DNA of 64,000 bases from Fonticella tunisiensis (GCF_004364155.1 NZ_SOAZ01000010.1:43522-107521), one strand, 5' to 3'. Shown: positions 24,847-34,443, numbered from the stretch's first letter. Numbers and translations are program-made. The notes: generated from the sequence alone by a model not told the origin.

Positions 24847-25977
24847 TTGTTCTTTTAGAAATTCATTAACGATATCACACTTTAATATGTATCCAAAGTG
24901 TTCAAGAGCCCTCTGAAGGGCAAAGAGAGTATAGCTTACCCTATCTATTCTGGCATTTTCCCCCATATGCCCTATTCTTATAACCTTTCCCTCAAGATAA
25001 CCGAAGGAACCGGAAATAAGCACATTATATTTATCAAGCATATAATTTCTAAGTTTTTTATCGTCTATGCCCTTCGGAACTTCAATTACTGTTACGGTAT
25101 TTGAGTATCCCTGCTTTACGTACAGACTAAGACCGGCTTTCTCAACTGCTCTTCTTACAGCTTTTCCTATTCTTTTATGCCTGTCTAATATATCTTCATC
25201 CTCCAAAAGATTGTCTACAGCTGCCCTAAGACCCATTATATCACTTACAGGAGGAGTATAAGGAAACCACTTATTTTTGTAGTAGTCCTTCCATATAAGA
25301 AGATTACAGTAAAAGGATGCAATTGGCGTTCTTCTACTTTCCATTGTTTTAAAGGCATCTTCGCTGATGCTCAGGAAGGTAAGTCCAGGAGGAGCTGAAA
25401 CGACCTTTTGAGAACCTCCAAGTACAATATCTATTTTCCACTCATCAACCCTTAACTCCTCTCCTCCCATTGCAGATACACTATCTACTACAGTTATTAT
25501 GCCCTTTTCCTTTAGCAATGGACATATTTTGCTCACATCATTTAAAACTCCGGAAGGCGTATCGCAGTGCACAACAGTAGCATATTTAAAGTTGCTGTCC
25601 TTTTCTAAAAACCTTCTAAGTTCATCCACGTCTATTTCCTTTTGCCTGTCTCCTTTAAAGAATATAGGTTCTCCTCCATATATTTTAACTAAATCAGCAA
25701 AACCTTCTCCAAATATTCCATTATCAATGACCAACACTCTGTCGCCCACTTCCGTAAGGGATGCACATGCAGCCTCGAGTCCGAGTATTCCCTCTCCACT
25801 TAATATTCTCACTTCATTCTTTGTTTTAAGAAATTTCCCTATCCTCTCACAGGTATCGCGGTAATAATCATAAAACTGAAGGTCTAGATCGGGATTCGTT
25901 GTTTCCATTGCTCTTGCCATTCTTACATTTTCCCTAACTTGGGTAGGTCCGGGAGTCATGACATATGGTATCTTCAT
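24844..25977 (-). CDS. PLP aminotransferase class V (alanine--glyoxylate / serine--pyruvate type)
   Basis: 377 residues, cytoplasmic. It begins MKIPYVMTPGPTQVRENV, typical of the family. The PLP region reads VDSVSAMGGEE and the Schiff-base lysine lies in GGSQKVVSAPPGL. The C-terminus has IRIGHMGENA. The start at 25977 is favoured by GGAGGTG just upstream; a farther ATG at 26016 has no site. Members use serine, alanine or aspartate as donor. There is no operon context to refine this. Confidence 0.92.
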   Translation of the reverse strand: MKIPYVMTPGPTQVRENVRMARAMETTNPDLDLQFYDYYRDTCERIGKFLKTKNEVRILSGEGILGLEAACASLTEVGDRVLVIDNGIFGEGFADLVKIYGGEPIFFKGDRQKEIDVDELRRFLEKDSNFKYATVVHCDTPSGVLNDVSKICPLLKEKGIITVVDSVSAMGGEELRVDEWKIDIVLGGSQKVVSAPPGLTFLSISEDAFKTMESRRTPIASFYCNLLIWKDYYKNKWFPYTPPVSDIMGLRAAVDNLLEDEDILDRHKRIGKAVRRAVEKAGLSLYVKQGYSNTVTVIEVPKGIDDKKLRNYMLDKYNVLISGSFGYLEGKVIRIGHMGENARIDRVSYTLFALQRALEHFGYILKCDIVNEFLKEQ

Positions 25978-26205
25978 ATCAGCACCTCCATTGTTTCGAT
26001 ACATTATATAATACATTTAATTTTTATTATTATAACTCCTTAATTTCATTTTTTCTACATCGAACTTACATAGAATTGCTAATTAAACTTTCTTTCACTG
26101 CTCTGTGAGTTTTCTAATCTTTCCATTATTCCCCTCTTAACTAATCTTGAATATTTGTATTTCAACGCATTAACAAAAACAGTATAACTGCATAAAACAA
26201 TCAGG

Positions 26206-26246
26206 TTAATAAAAATAAACCTGCGAAATAATGACACAGGTTTATT
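26206..26246 (-). terminator. terminator of the exonuclease gene
   Basis: AATAAACCTG (26214-26223) pairs with CAGGTTTATT (26237-26246). On the minus strand the hairpin is followed by a T-rich tail. Confidence 0.75.
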
Positions 26247-26249
26247 CAT

Positions 26250-27035
26250 TTACTGCATCTTTTCAAGATAAACCTCATGATCACAGTCCTTGCCGTTCAA
26301 AATAAAATCTATGAGTTTCGATGCTTCTTCTTTGGTCAATAAATCTATATCCCTTTTTAACAAATACTTATGTTTCCTTATAAGGTATGACAAAAATGCC
26401 CTTTGTTTTGGAGTTATCTTCCTGTTGTAGTCTCTGTATTCAATATTATTAAACACCTTAACGATATCCGGAAGGTTATAGACATCTTCAAAATTATGGA
26501 GGAGTATTTTTTCCTTAATGGTACTGTCTCCTGTTCTAAGATATTGATAGTATAGATTTATGCTTTCCCCTCCATCTATCGTATCATTCCTTCTGATATT
26601 AAGGTATTTTTCAACACTTTTAAGGCTGCAGCTTGTAAGTCCTAAAATTTGCTTATTGGGCCTTATATGGCAAATTAAGTCAAGATGTTCATGCATTATG
26701 GAATATCCGATTGAATACTTTTCAATTCTTTTATTCACAAATGGTACGTCGAAATTCTTACCATTATACGTAACAACCATGTCAAATCTTTCTAATACCT
26801 TTATGAAATCCTTTAATATCAATTCCTCTTCATCTAGTCTATCTGCAAAAAACTGTTCAACTATATATTTGTTATTCTCTACATAGGATGCACCCAAAAG
26901 TATGATTTTTGAAAATTCAGGATTTAACCCCGTTGTTTCAATATCAAAATAGATAATTTTCCTGTTTTCTATGTGAGGTTTCAGATTATCGGGAATACAT
27001 ATTTTTTTATCATAGACTTTCTTTATATGATCCAA
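26250..27035 (-). CDS. YprB-like ribonuclease H-fold 3'-5' exonuclease
   Basis: 261 residues. DEDD exonuclease motifs are visible: YFDIETTGLNPEFSKI (ExoI, Asp and Glu), VVTYNGKNFDVPFVNKRIE (ExoII) and LLHNFEDVYNLPDIVKV (ExoIII region with Asp). The C-terminal tail KITPKQRAFLSYLIRKHKYL is helical and basic, and may bind nucleic acid. Substrate unknown; YprB family members act on DNA or RNA ends. Confidence 0.85.
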   Translation of the reverse strand: MDHIKKVYDKKICIPDNLKPHIENRKIIYFDIETTGLNPEFSKIILLGASYVENNKYIVEQFFADRLDEEELILKDFIKVLERFDMVVTYNGKNFDVPFVNKRIEKYSIGYSIMHEHLDLICHIRPNKQILGLTSCSLKSVEKYLNIRRNDTIDGGESINLYYQYLRTGDSTIKEKILLHNFEDVYNLPDIVKVFNNIEYRDYNRKITPKQRAFLSYLIRKHKYLLKRDIDLLTKEEASKLIDFILNGKDCDHEVYLEKMQ

Positions 27036-27116
27036 AACAATACCTCCTGCCTTTTTTGCTAATTATATTATACAGCAAAAAAAAGAGGAGGTAAAAACAG
27101 TAGTAAAATTTTATAA

Positions 27117-27150
27117 AAAATTAAGGCTTATAATAAGCCTTAATTTTTTA
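27117..27150 (-). terminator. terminator of the BI-1 family gene
   Basis: TTAAGGCTTA (27121-27130) and TAAGCCTTAA (27134-27143) form a palindromic hairpin with A- and T-runs on both sides. Confidence 0.85.
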
Positions 27151-27825
27151 GTCCTTCTTTGCAAATAACTTTAAAAGGTATAGAAACAGATTTATAAAAT
27201 CAAGATAGAGCTGTAGAGCCCCTATGATAGAGTATTTTCCAGCAGCCTCCCCATCAAAGTAATATACATTATAATGTACACTCTTGATTTTCTGCATATC
27301 ATAGGCTGTAAGGGCGCTGAATAAAAGAACTCCAACAAGGGATATCATATAGTCTAAACCTGCACTTCCTACAAATATATTAATAACGCTTGCTGCGATT
27401 ATTCCTATGAGCATAAGCATAAGGAAATGTCCAAAGGCTGACAGGTCCTTTTTAATTGATATCCCTATAAAACCTGCTCCAAGAAACATCACAGCAGCCG
27501 TGATGAAGGCTGAATAAATGTTTGGCAGATCATATGCAAGGAAAATAACGCTTAGTGTTAAGCCGTTTAGCACAGCATAAACATAAAAGCCAAGCCTTGC
27601 GCCTGAAAGGCTCATTTTGTCTATTCTGTTGGTTAGATATATAACAAGCCCGATTTCCATAAGGGCAAGAACAAACATGAGTGGTGAACCTGCTATACCT
27701 ATAGCCAAATAATAGTTTGATGCAGTCAGATATGCAGTTAAAAATGTTATAAGAAGCCCTACTCCCATGTGAGTCATGACCTTTGATATGAAATCGGTCC
27801 TGCTTCTTTCATATACCCTCTCCAT
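27148..27825 (-). CDS. Bax inhibitor-1/YccA family membrane protein
   Basis: 225 residues with about seven membrane helices. Family features include the N-terminal FISKVMTHMGVGLLITFLTA, FLGAGFIGISIKKDL in the middle, and the C-terminal acidic pair region ALTAYDMQKIKSV followed by GALQLYLDFINLFLYLL. Bacterial relatives act as pH-sensitive calcium-leak channels; the role here is unknown. GGAGGTAG lies before the start. Confidence 0.92.
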   Translation of the reverse strand: MERVYERSRTDFISKVMTHMGVGLLITFLTAYLTASNYYLAIGIAGSPLMFVLALMEIGLVIYLTNRIDKMSLSGARLGFYVYAVLNGLTLSVIFLAYDLPNIYSAFITAAVMFLGAGFIGISIKKDLSAFGHFLMLMLIGIIAASVINIFVGSAGLDYMISLVGVLLFSALTAYDMQKIKSVHYNVYYFDGEAAGKYSIIGALQLYLDFINLFLYLLKLFAKKD

Positions 27826-27885
27826 AAATCCTACCTCCTTACAATTTTTACTTAATTATAGTACTGTTTTTAAGGATTTTCAACC

Positions 27886-28395
27886 CTACTTCCCCTTTAC
27901 ATATGCCTTTACTATTTCCCCAAAGTAAAGAACATGATAATCCCCTTTCGAGTAGCATTTATCCTTGATACTTTGTTCAAGAGCACTTTCATCCATTGGC
28001 TGCTTGTAAACTATTTTGCATTCTATATGTAGGTCACAATCCTCTATAACAGGTGAATTAACGTTTTCACCTTCCTTAAGCGAAAGACCGCACTCCTTAA
28101 ATTTATCGATATCCCTTCCTGATTTTGTACCGCATATTCCAAGCTCCTTCTTAAGCTGTCCGCTAAGTGGAAAACTTACGGTGTAATCAAGGGCCTTATC
28201 AATCAAATCATAAGTATATCTTGAATACCTTACCATAGATATAAATACCGGTCTGTTCCACATATACCCGAGTGCTCCCCATGCTATTGTCATGGTATTT
28301 ACCCTGTCACCCTCTTTAACCGTTAAAAATGCCCCCTTTTGAAGCTGTTCTAAAAGTTCCTTTGAAAGTTCAGTGAAATTTATTTCCTTATACAT
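27886..28395 (-). CDS. flavin reductase family protein
   Basis: 169 residues with the FMN-binding split-barrel fold. Signatures are MTIAWGALGYMWNRPVFISM and VRYSRYTYDLIDK near the N-terminus, and FPLSGQLKKELGICGTKSGR. Such proteins bind FMN and reduce it or pass electrons to partners in anaerobes. No partner gene is adjacent. GGAGGTG precedes the ATG. Confidence 0.88.
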   Translation of the reverse strand: MYKEINFTELSKELLEQLQKGAFLTVKEGDRVNTMTIAWGALGYMWNRPVFISMVRYSRYTYDLIDKALDYTVSFPLSGQLKKELGICGTKSGRDIDKFKECGLSLKEGENVNSPVIEDCDLHIECKIVYKQPMDESALEQSIKDKCYSKGDYHVLYFGEIVKAYVKGK

Positions 28396-28513
28396 AACCC
28401 ACCTCCAAAAGTATCATTATATTAATTATACTACATAAATTAAACTTAATAATTCACCATGCTAAAAATTAACAAAATATTATTTATCTTTATCATATGT
28501 ACTGCATCAAATA

Positions 28514-28660
28514 TTTATTAACTTAACTCGTTGTGCTACTCTGAAAAGTCCATTGGAATAAAGGTAGATAATATCTATAGACCGACGCTGCGATAAAAAA
28601 TATATTTCATTCACCAGTGCGCTTGGCAAAGAAGTTCTAAGGCTTGGAATTTAAAAAACC
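28514..28660 (+). repeat. partial copy of the dispersed foldback repeat (left half)
   Basis: AACTCGTTGTGCTACTCTGA onward follows the 15.8-kb copy closely for about 130 bases, including CCGACGCTGCGATAAAAAAT and GAAGTTCTAAGGCT. It ends abruptly near 28660, just before the patatin-gene terminator. Confidence 0.8.
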
Positions 28661-28689
28661 AAACCCCTTTGAAGCCTGCTTTATACCTA

Positions 28690-28719
28690 AAACAAAGGGC
28701 TACCTCACGATAGCCCTTT
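28690..28719 (-). terminator. terminator of the patatin-like gene
   Basis: AAAGGGCTA (28694-28702) pairs with TAGCCCTTT (28711-28719). Confidence 0.8.
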
Positions 28720-29503
28720 ATAACATATTTAATATTTCACCTGCAAGTCTGTATCCTCTTTCAAACATGTCCTTGCAGTATTTCCTTTCAAACATTAAAG
28801 TCTCCCCTGGCTCAACATGCCTGTCAGGCTCAATAACTATGATATCATCCTTTGAATAGTAATCATATATGTATTCAGGAACCTCATATCCATCTTTAAG
28901 TGCTATTATGACTATTTTGTTTACTCTGTCATCTATAAAGGGTGAAACCAAATTATTGTTTAAAATACCTCCATCTAGTCTATAGCCGTCATATACGCCA
29001 TTTTCAACATCCTCTTTAAAATATTGAAACACCCTCTGGCTATCAAACTTCATAGTCACAGCTTCTTTCCCATAATTTTCTCCTTCAGGAACCCTTAAGG
29101 GAAGGAGGGAACTGTATCCAACAAACCTTAAAGCATCTTCCTTATCCATGTTTTTAATATCGACTACTTTCTCAGTCAACCTGCGGCCATTCACTTCAAC
29201 ATAGTTTATATACACGCTTTTCAGATAATCGTTATGTCCATTAAGTCTTGAAAGTTCCTCAAGCAATTTAGAATTATCTATTACTTTATCTATCTTCCCT
29301 TGATATCTCGTACTATCCATGTTAAGCCATATATATTCCATTTCTTTAGTCGAATCTTTAAGTATAAAATATGCATTAACAGCTCCTATTGACGTACCTG
29401 TCAAAATATAAGGTTTAACTCCATTTTCCAAGAGCCTTTTCAATGCTCCACCCTGAAATGCCCCTTTAGCTCCTCCACCGGGAAGGCATATTCCAAGCCT
29501 CAC
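28718..29503 (-). CDS. patatin-like phospholipase
   Basis: Serine lipid acyl hydrolase of 261 residues with a Ser-Asp dyad. The oxyanion loop is LPGGGAKGAFQGGAL near residue 9, the nucleophile serine is in LTGTSIGAVNAYF and the aspartate is in RLDGGILNN. There is no signal peptide, so it is cytoplasmic or membrane-surface. Substrate unknown. GAGGTG precedes the ATG. Monogenic. Confidence 0.9.
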   Translation of the reverse strand: MRLGICLPGGGAKGAFQGGALKRLLENGVKPYILTGTSIGAVNAYFILKDSTKEMEYIWLNMDSTRYQGKIDKVIDNSKLLEELSRLNGHNDYLKSVYINYVEVNGRRLTEKVVDIKNMDKEDALRFVGYSSLLPLRVPEGENYGKEAVTMKFDSQRVFQYFKEDVENGVYDGYRLDGGILNNNLVSPFIDDRVNKIVIIALKDGYEVPEYIYDYYSKDDIIVIEPDRHVEPGETLMFERKYCKDMFERGYRLAGEILNML

Positions 29504-29687
29504 ATTACCTCACCTCGTCAGTATAACTAAATTGAAAATTTCCTTATTTAATTATACCCCATCACAGTATTAAATGGAAGAAAAATTAGTCTATTGTATT
29601 AATTCAGCCTTTTCAATCGCTTCAATAGAAAATATATTATTAACTTCTATATATAATGTACATTTTATTGCCCCCAAGTGTAATGAT

Positions 29688-30509
29688 TTATAGAAACTCT
29701 ATTATTAAATAATCGTCATAAAAATCAAAACCCAATGCTTTATACGCTCTCACTGCCGGAGTATTGTTTTTCCTTACCATGAGAGTAGGTACCTTCCCCC
29801 TTGCAACTATTCTTCTGCACAGTTCTGAAACGATTGCCTTGCAGTAGCCCTTACTCCTTTCCTCCTCAAGGGTAAATACTCCACCTATCTGGTTTATTTT
29901 AGATGTATAGGCCTGAATATTTGCCTGCGCAACTATCCTTCCATTTTTTATTAAAAATATAAAATCTTCCTCCTTTCCTCTTTGCGTCAACTGCTTAATT
30001 GCCATTTCCCTGTCCATTTCTCTTCCGAAGCCATTTTTGTTAGCAGTTATTATAAACTCCACTACCTTGTCTATATCGTAGTCTAAAGCGTCTTTAAAAA
30101 CAGCCCCCTCGACGTAAAAGGGCTTGAATCTTTTATTTATAAAATAACTGTCATCTGAACAGGTATGAATTATCTTATAATCTTTTATTCTTTCATATAA
30201 TGGTTTTACAATCCTCTCCATACCTAGAAGAGTCTCAAATCTCCTTTCCTTCATTATCTTTGAGAAGGCATCCACTGCACCCTCCGATTCATAGTGGGGT
30301 ATACAGCTTCCAAGATTATAAAAGGGAAGTACTCCCTTCAACTTTCCATCTTCAAAATAACCATAATAGTCTCCGCATCTTCTCTTTTCATTATCATTTT
30401 CCAGGCCAAATTCAGTTACATTTCCAATCAAAAAAGTAGTTTCAATGTGATTTCTCTCCAGATATTCCATAACCTTTTCCCTATCATCATCATTTAAAAT
30501 CCTCATCAT
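29688..30509 (-). CDS. GNAT family N-acetyltransferase
   Basis: 273 residues. The N-terminal half is a divergent helical/beta domain. The C-terminal GNAT fold has QIGGVFTLEEERSKGYCKAI, the acetyl-CoA binding loop, and ends RKNNTPAVRAYKALGFDFYD. I start at the ATG at 30509 because GGGGGG lies 7 bases upstream. The acetyl acceptor is unknown. The gene is preceded by a promoter and a structured leader of about 118 bases with a riboswitch-like layout, so it may be ligand-controlled; see the leader entry. Confidence 0.85.
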   Translation of the reverse strand: MMRILNDDDREKVMEYLERNHIETTFLIGNVTEFGLENDNEKRRCGDYYGYFEDGKLKGVLPFYNLGSCIPHYESEGAVDAFSKIMKERRFETLLGMERIVKPLYERIKDYKIIHTCSDDSYFINKRFKPFYVEGAVFKDALDYDIDKVVEFIITANKNGFGREMDREMAIKQLTQRGKEEDFIFLIKNGRIVAQANIQAYTSKINQIGGVFTLEEERSKGYCKAIVSELCRRIVARGKVPTLMVRKNNTPAVRAYKALGFDFYDDYLIIEFL

Positions 30510-30539
30510 AATAATCCCCCCAAAATATAAACAACCCCA

Positions 30540-30628
30540 CGAAGCCACTTATAAGTGACTCCGCAGGGTTTTCTGCGTGTAGGTTTTCCCCTGTGCCGCT
30601 CGGTTTACCTTAGGCACACTCACTTTGT
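30540..30628 (-). promoter_or_regulatory. structured 5' leader RNA, riboswitch-like, class not recognised
   Basis: On the minus strand AAGTGA (30625-30620) can pair with TCACTT (30558-30553) to close a domain of about 73 bases. Inside are GTGCC/GGCAC (30617-30613 with 30597-30593), a GG-AAAA-CC-type hairpin near 30589-30582 and CGCAG/CTGCG (30577-30573 with 30566-30562). The 3' strand of the closing helix can instead pair onward: GAGTCAC with GTGGCTT across the loop TTATAA. The two states exclude each other. A consensus promoter places the transcript start at the base of the closing helix. I could not match the conserved bases to a class I know. Confidence 0.6.
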
Positions 30629-30634
30629 AAATAT

Positions 30635-30663
30635 ATATTACCATATGCTAGATAATATGTCAA
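30635..30663 (-). promoter_or_regulatory. strong sigma-A-type promoter of the leader RNA / GNAT gene
   Basis: Minus-strand TTGACA (30663-30658), a 17-base spacer and TAATAT (30640-30635). The predicted start near 30628 falls immediately before the structured leader. Confidence 0.75.
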
Positions 30664-30768
30664 TATATGTTCAAAGAACTATAATCCCAAAGTTTTTCTA
30701 ACACGAATGTGTTATTATATTTACTTTCAAATCAAAACATTGTAAATTGAAATAAGGGAGGTTTGGAA

Positions 30769-31776
30769 ATGAACAGAAAATTATTAGGAATTTTATTAGC
30801 TCTAGCCATTTTCGCATCTTCATTAGCTGGTTTTTCAAAGAATATTTTTAGGCAGTATAACGAATCTATCCAAAAGACAGCTTCAGCCCAGAAGATGAAT
30901 CAATCCATTGATTTCGAACTTAAAATGGACTCATCTGGTCTTAACCTGCCCTCCGACGAGCAGCAAATACTTAAGCTTTATGGAAGCTCAATCAAAGGTT
31001 CAATAACAAGCAAATACGATGCTGACAAAAAATTAGGTTCCTTTGAAGGGAATGTAGGACTAAGCGAAATAATCTTTAATTTTAAAGGCTTCTTTAAGGA
31101 GGACAAGCTAATTTTACAATTACCGGTGCTTCCAAAATATTTAGTAATCGATATAAAAGAACTCAATAAGGAAAAGGAAGGGAATGCATTAAAGGTCCAA
31201 AATGATTTTCAAAGGAAACTTTTAAACCAATGGAACAGCGTAGTAACTAAAGATAAAATTAAAAAAACTGGAGATAAAAAACTTTCCATTGGTGGTGAGA
31301 ACGTTGACACAACAGAGTTTGAACTCAATCTAACAGATGGAGATGTTAAAAAGCTCATAACAGGATTATTAGATGCCATGTTAAAGGATGAAAAGTTTAA
31401 GAAGATGATCGTTGAATCAATTAAGGAGGAAAATCCTCAAGGAAATGTTTCTGATGCTGATATTCAAAAAGAAATAGACAATACCGTTAGTGAGTTTGAA
31501 TCAGTGCTTAAGGATGTTGTCATTGAAAATGCAAAGTACACTGGGAATATTGACAAAAATTCGTACCTTGTTCAGGAAAATTATGAGTTTATATTAAGTG
31601 CTAATGTCCCTGATGCAGGGAAATTAAAGGAATCTATAAAATTTACTGTAAAAAGATGGAGTATTGGAAAGGATGTTACAGTGGAATTACCCAAGCTTAC
31701 AAAGGAAAACAGCATGAGTCTTCAGGAACTTATAGAAAACTCCGATTCAGTTTTGGGAGATTATCAAAATCAATAG
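30769..31776 (+). CDS. hypothetical exported protein
   Basis: 335 residues. The N-terminus MNRKLLGILLALAIFASSLA is a signal peptide or membrane anchor; no lipobox cysteine is present. The rest is Lys/Glu/Asn-rich with repeated beta-like stretches, for example SSIKGSITSKYDADKKLGSF and NVDTTEFELNLTDGDVKKLI, a style seen in extracytoplasmic LolA/LppX-like or DUF proteins of clostridia. I cannot name the family. The ATG at 30769 follows GGGAGG; a TTG at 30763 is less likely. Terminator downstream. Confidence 0.75.
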   Translation: MNRKLLGILLALAIFASSLAGFSKNIFRQYNESIQKTASAQKMNQSIDFELKMDSSGLNLPSDEQQILKLYGSSIKGSITSKYDADKKLGSFEGNVGLSEIIFNFKGFFKEDKLILQLPVLPKYLVIDIKELNKEKEGNALKVQNDFQRKLLNQWNSVVTKDKIKKTGDKKLSIGGENVDTTEFELNLTDGDVKKLITGLLDAMLKDEKFKKMIVESIKEENPQGNVSDADIQKEIDNTVSEFESVLKDVVIENAKYTGNIDKNSYLVQENYEFILSANVPDAGKLKESIKFTVKRWSIGKDVTVELPKLTKENSMSLQELIENSDSVLGDYQNQ

Positions 31777-31783
31777 TTTTTTT

Positions 31784-31826
31784 AAAGCTTACAGACCTAT
31801 GTCTTATAGGAATGTAAGCTTTTTTA
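31784..31826 (+). terminator. Rho-independent terminator
   Basis: AAAGCTTACA (31784-31793) pairs with TGTAAGCTTT (31813-31822), followed by a T-run. Confidence 0.85.
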
Positions 31827-31950
31827 TCAATAACTGCAGGTTTTTACCTTCAACATGGCAATACTAATTTTAAAGCGATTTTACTTTTTGCAGTATAAAA
31901 TATATGTTAAAATCCACTTATATGAAATAACTTTCCTCAGGAGTGATAAT

Positions 31951-33117
31951 ATGTTAACATCATGGATTATTAAAACCTTTATACCTAAAAATATAAACAA
32001 TAAAAGAAGGGCCTATGGTTATCTTGGAGGTATCGTAGGTATTACTGTTAATATACTTTTATTCATATCAAAGCTTCTCACAGGCATAATTTTAAACAGT
32101 ATTGCCATAACGGCAGATGCCTTTAACAATCTATCTGACGTTGGTTCATCTGTAATAACGATAATAGGTTTTAAAATTGCAGATAAACCTGCTGATAAGG
32201 ACCATCCCTTTGGACATGGCAGGGGGGAATATATTGCAGGGCTTATAATTTCCTTCATGGTGCTTCTGGTTGGCTTTCAGTTTATAAAAAGCTCCTACGG
32301 CAGGATTGTAAATCCCGTTAGACTATCATTTGATTTGGTCTCCTTTCTCATTCTATTACTTTCAATCATAGCCAAAGCATGGCTTGGAACCTTTAACAGG
32401 CGCCTTGCAAAGGAAATTTCCTCAGGAGCACTTAATGCTTCCTCCTTTGACAGCTTTAGCGATGTCATTGTAACCTCAACCGTTGCTTCTTCCCTTTTGA
32501 TTTCAAGGTTTACCACCTTCCCTGTAGATGGTTACATTGGACTTGTTGTATCAGCATTTATATTATACGCAGGATACAATCTTGTTAAGGAAACCATAAG
32601 CCCACTTCTTGGAGAAGCTCCCGATCCTGAGCTTATAAATGCGATACTGGACTCATTCAAAGAGTATAAAGAAATAATCGGAACGCATGAGCTAATTGTT
32701 CACAGTTATGGAACCGGAAAGTATATCGCAACTATTCATGCTGAAATACCCTCAAGCATTCCTGTTCTTGAAGCCCATGAGATAATAGATAAGGCAGAAA
32801 ACAAGATATCTAAAAAACTCGGAATACTTCTTATCATACATATGGATCCTGTTAATACCGATGATGGTGAAATTGAAAAAACCCGCAGCGAAATTGAAGA
32901 AATACTTAAGGAATTTCCTGAAGTAATATCCTTTCATGATTTTAGATTTGTTGGCCAAAACAACTACAAAAACATACTCTTTGACATTGTAGTTTCTAAC
33001 AAAATAAGACCTGAAATGGAAAAGGATTATGTTAATTCAATTAAAAGAAGAATAAAGGAAAAATATCCTGATTACAATGCCATAATAGGACTTGACAGAG
33101 ATTATCTGCAAATTTAA
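31951..33117 (+). CDS. cation diffusion facilitator (CDF) family transporter
   Basis: 388-residue divalent-metal/proton antiporter of the CDF family. The N-terminal half has about six membrane helices with the metal sites NSIAITADAFNNLSDVGSS and SFDSFSDVIVTS, and the loop DHPFGHGRGEY. The C-terminal cytoplasmic ferredoxin-like domain follows from about residue 210. It carries a further C-terminal extension reading DFRFVGQNNYKNILFDIVV. The ATG at 31951 follows AGGAG; an upstream in-frame ATG at 31855 lacks a site. Likely exports Zn, Mn or Fe; not resolvable here. Confidence 0.92.
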   Translation: MLTSWIIKTFIPKNINNKRRAYGYLGGIVGITVNILLFISKLLTGIILNSIAITADAFNNLSDVGSSVITIIGFKIADKPADKDHPFGHGRGEYIAGLIISFMVLLVGFQFIKSSYGRIVNPVRLSFDLVSFLILLLSIIAKAWLGTFNRRLAKEISSGALNASSFDSFSDVIVTSTVASSLLISRFTTFPVDGYIGLVVSAFILYAGYNLVKETISPLLGEAPDPELINAILDSFKEYKEIIGTHELIVHSYGTGKYIATIHAEIPSSIPVLEAHEIIDKAENKISKKLGILLIIHMDPVNTDDGEIEKTRSEIEEILKEFPEVISFHDFRFVGQNNYKNILFDIVVSNKIRPEMEKDYVNSIKRRIKEKYPDYNAIIGLDRDYLQI

Positions 33118-33154
33118 ATATTCTGCAAACCATTAGCAAAACCAAAATATGAAT

Positions 33155-33183
33155 TTGAAAATTTAAACTGAGTTTGGTAAAAT
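33155..33183 (+). promoter_or_regulatory. promoter of tyrS
   Basis: TTGAAA (33155-33160), a 17-base spacer and TAAAAT (33178-33183). The leader to the ATG is only about 36 bases, so no T-box fits. Confidence 0.65.
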
Positions 33184-33225
33184 ATAACGAAGTGATTATT
33201 CCATGAATTTCAGGGAGGTTTTTAT

Positions 33226-34443
33226 ATGTCAGTTGTTGATATATTGATGGAGAGGGGCTTCATTGAGCAATTTACACATGAAGAGGAAATTAAAGAACTC
33301 CTAGAAAAGGAAAAGGTAACCTTTTATATAGGCTTTGACCCTACTGCAGACAGCCTTCACGTAGGCCACTTCGTTACACTTATGGCTATGGCCCACATGC
33401 AGAGGGCAGGACACAGGCCAATTGCCCTTATAGGCGGAGGAACTGCTATGATTGGCGACCCGAGTGGCAAAACTGATATGAGAAAAATGCTTACAAGGGA
33501 AGAAATTGAACACAACGCCAGGTCCTTTAAAAAACAAATGGAAAAACTTATAGACTTTTCAGATGGAAAGGCTATCATGGTCAATAACGCAGACTGGCTG
33601 TTAAACCTTAATTACGTGGATTTTTTAAGGGATATTGGAGTACATTTTTCAGTAAACAGAATGCTCACAGCTGAGTGCTTTAAACTAAGGCTCGAAAGGG
33701 GATTGTCATTTCTTGAGTTTAATTATATGCTCATGCAGGGATACGATTTCCTTGAACTTAACAGGAGATATGGCTGTGTCCTTCAGATTGGAGGAAATGA
33801 TCAGTGGTCGAATATACTTGCAGGAGCTGACCTCATAAGAAGAAAGGAAGGCAAACCTGCATATGGCTTAACCCTTACCCTTCTTACAACCAGCGAAGGA
33901 AAGAAGATGGGCAAAACGGAAAAGGGTGCCGTATGGCTTGATCCCGAAAAGACATCTCCCTATGACTTCTATCAATACTGGAGAAACGTTGATGATTCGG
34001 ATGTTGAAAGATGCCTTGCCCTTCTAACCTTCCTCCCAATGGATGAGGTAAGAAGGCTTGGAGCTCTTAAGGATAAGGAGATAAACGAGGCTAAAAAGGT
34101 TCTTGCATACGAAGTAACAAAACTCGTACATGGAGAAACTGAAGCAAAGAAAGCTGCTGAAGCCGCCGAAGCTCTTTTTGGAGGCGGAGGAAATTTAGAA
34201 AACGTTCCAACCTCATCAATTCCTTCAGGCCTTTTAGGTTCAAAAATACTTGATGTTTTAATTGAAGCAAATGTCATACCTTCAAAGAGCGAAGGAAGAA
34301 GGCTTATACAGCAGGGCGGGCTTTATATAAATAACGAGAAGATAACCGACATAGATACTGAAGTTACGGAAAGCTTCTTTAAAGAAGGTATGATGCTTGT
34401 TAGAAAGGGCAAGAAAAACTATCATAAGATAATAATCGAATAA
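33226..34443 (+). CDS. tyrS: tyrosyl-tRNA synthetase
   Basis: Charges tRNA-Tyr in the cytoplasm. 405 residues, class I. The HIGH-type motif is DSLHVGHF near residue 47, the tyrosine pocket includes [12 protein letters not shown] and GGNDQWSN, and the KMSKS-type loop is KKMGKTEKG. The C-terminal S4-like RNA-binding domain reads [20 protein letters not shown]. This is the TyrZ-like short form. GGGAGG precedes the ATG. No T-box leader is present, which is unusual for Firmicutes TyrS but common for second copies. Confidence 0.96.
   Translation: MSVVDILMERGFIEQFTHEEEIKELLEKEKVTFYIGFDPTADSLHVGHFVTLMAMAHMQRAGHRPIALIGGGTAMIGDPSGKTDMRKMLTREEIEHNARSFKKQMEKLIDFSDGKAIMVNNADWLLNLNYVDFLRDIGVHFSVNRMLTAECFKLRLERGLSFLEFNYMLMQGYDFLELNRRYGCVLQIGGNDQWSNILAGADLIRRKEGKPAYGLTLTLLTTSEGKKMGKTEKGAVWLDPEKTSPYDFYQYWRNVDDSDVERCLALLTFLPMDEVRRLGALKDKEINEAKKVLAYEVTKLVHGETEAKKAAEAAEALFGGGGNLENVPTSSIPSGLLGSKILDVLIEANVIPSKSEGRRLIQQGGLYINNEKITDIDTEVTESFFKEGMMLVRKGKKNYHKIIIE

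Noticed and set aside
30540..30628. Resemblance to the c-di-GMP-I riboswitch (GCACAGGG, AAACC, ACGCA strings)
   Set aside because: The order is similar but the hairpin that must separate the two strings is absent, and the rest of the consensus does not fit.
30535..30640. The same structured region read as a plus-strand RNA
   Set aside because: The plus strand lacks a promoter just before it, loops become U-rich, and no downstream expression platform or T-run is seen. The minus strand has a consensus promoter at the right distance.
33120..33225. T-box leader for tyrS
   Set aside because: The predicted leader is only about 36 bases and has no T-box sequence or specifier stem.
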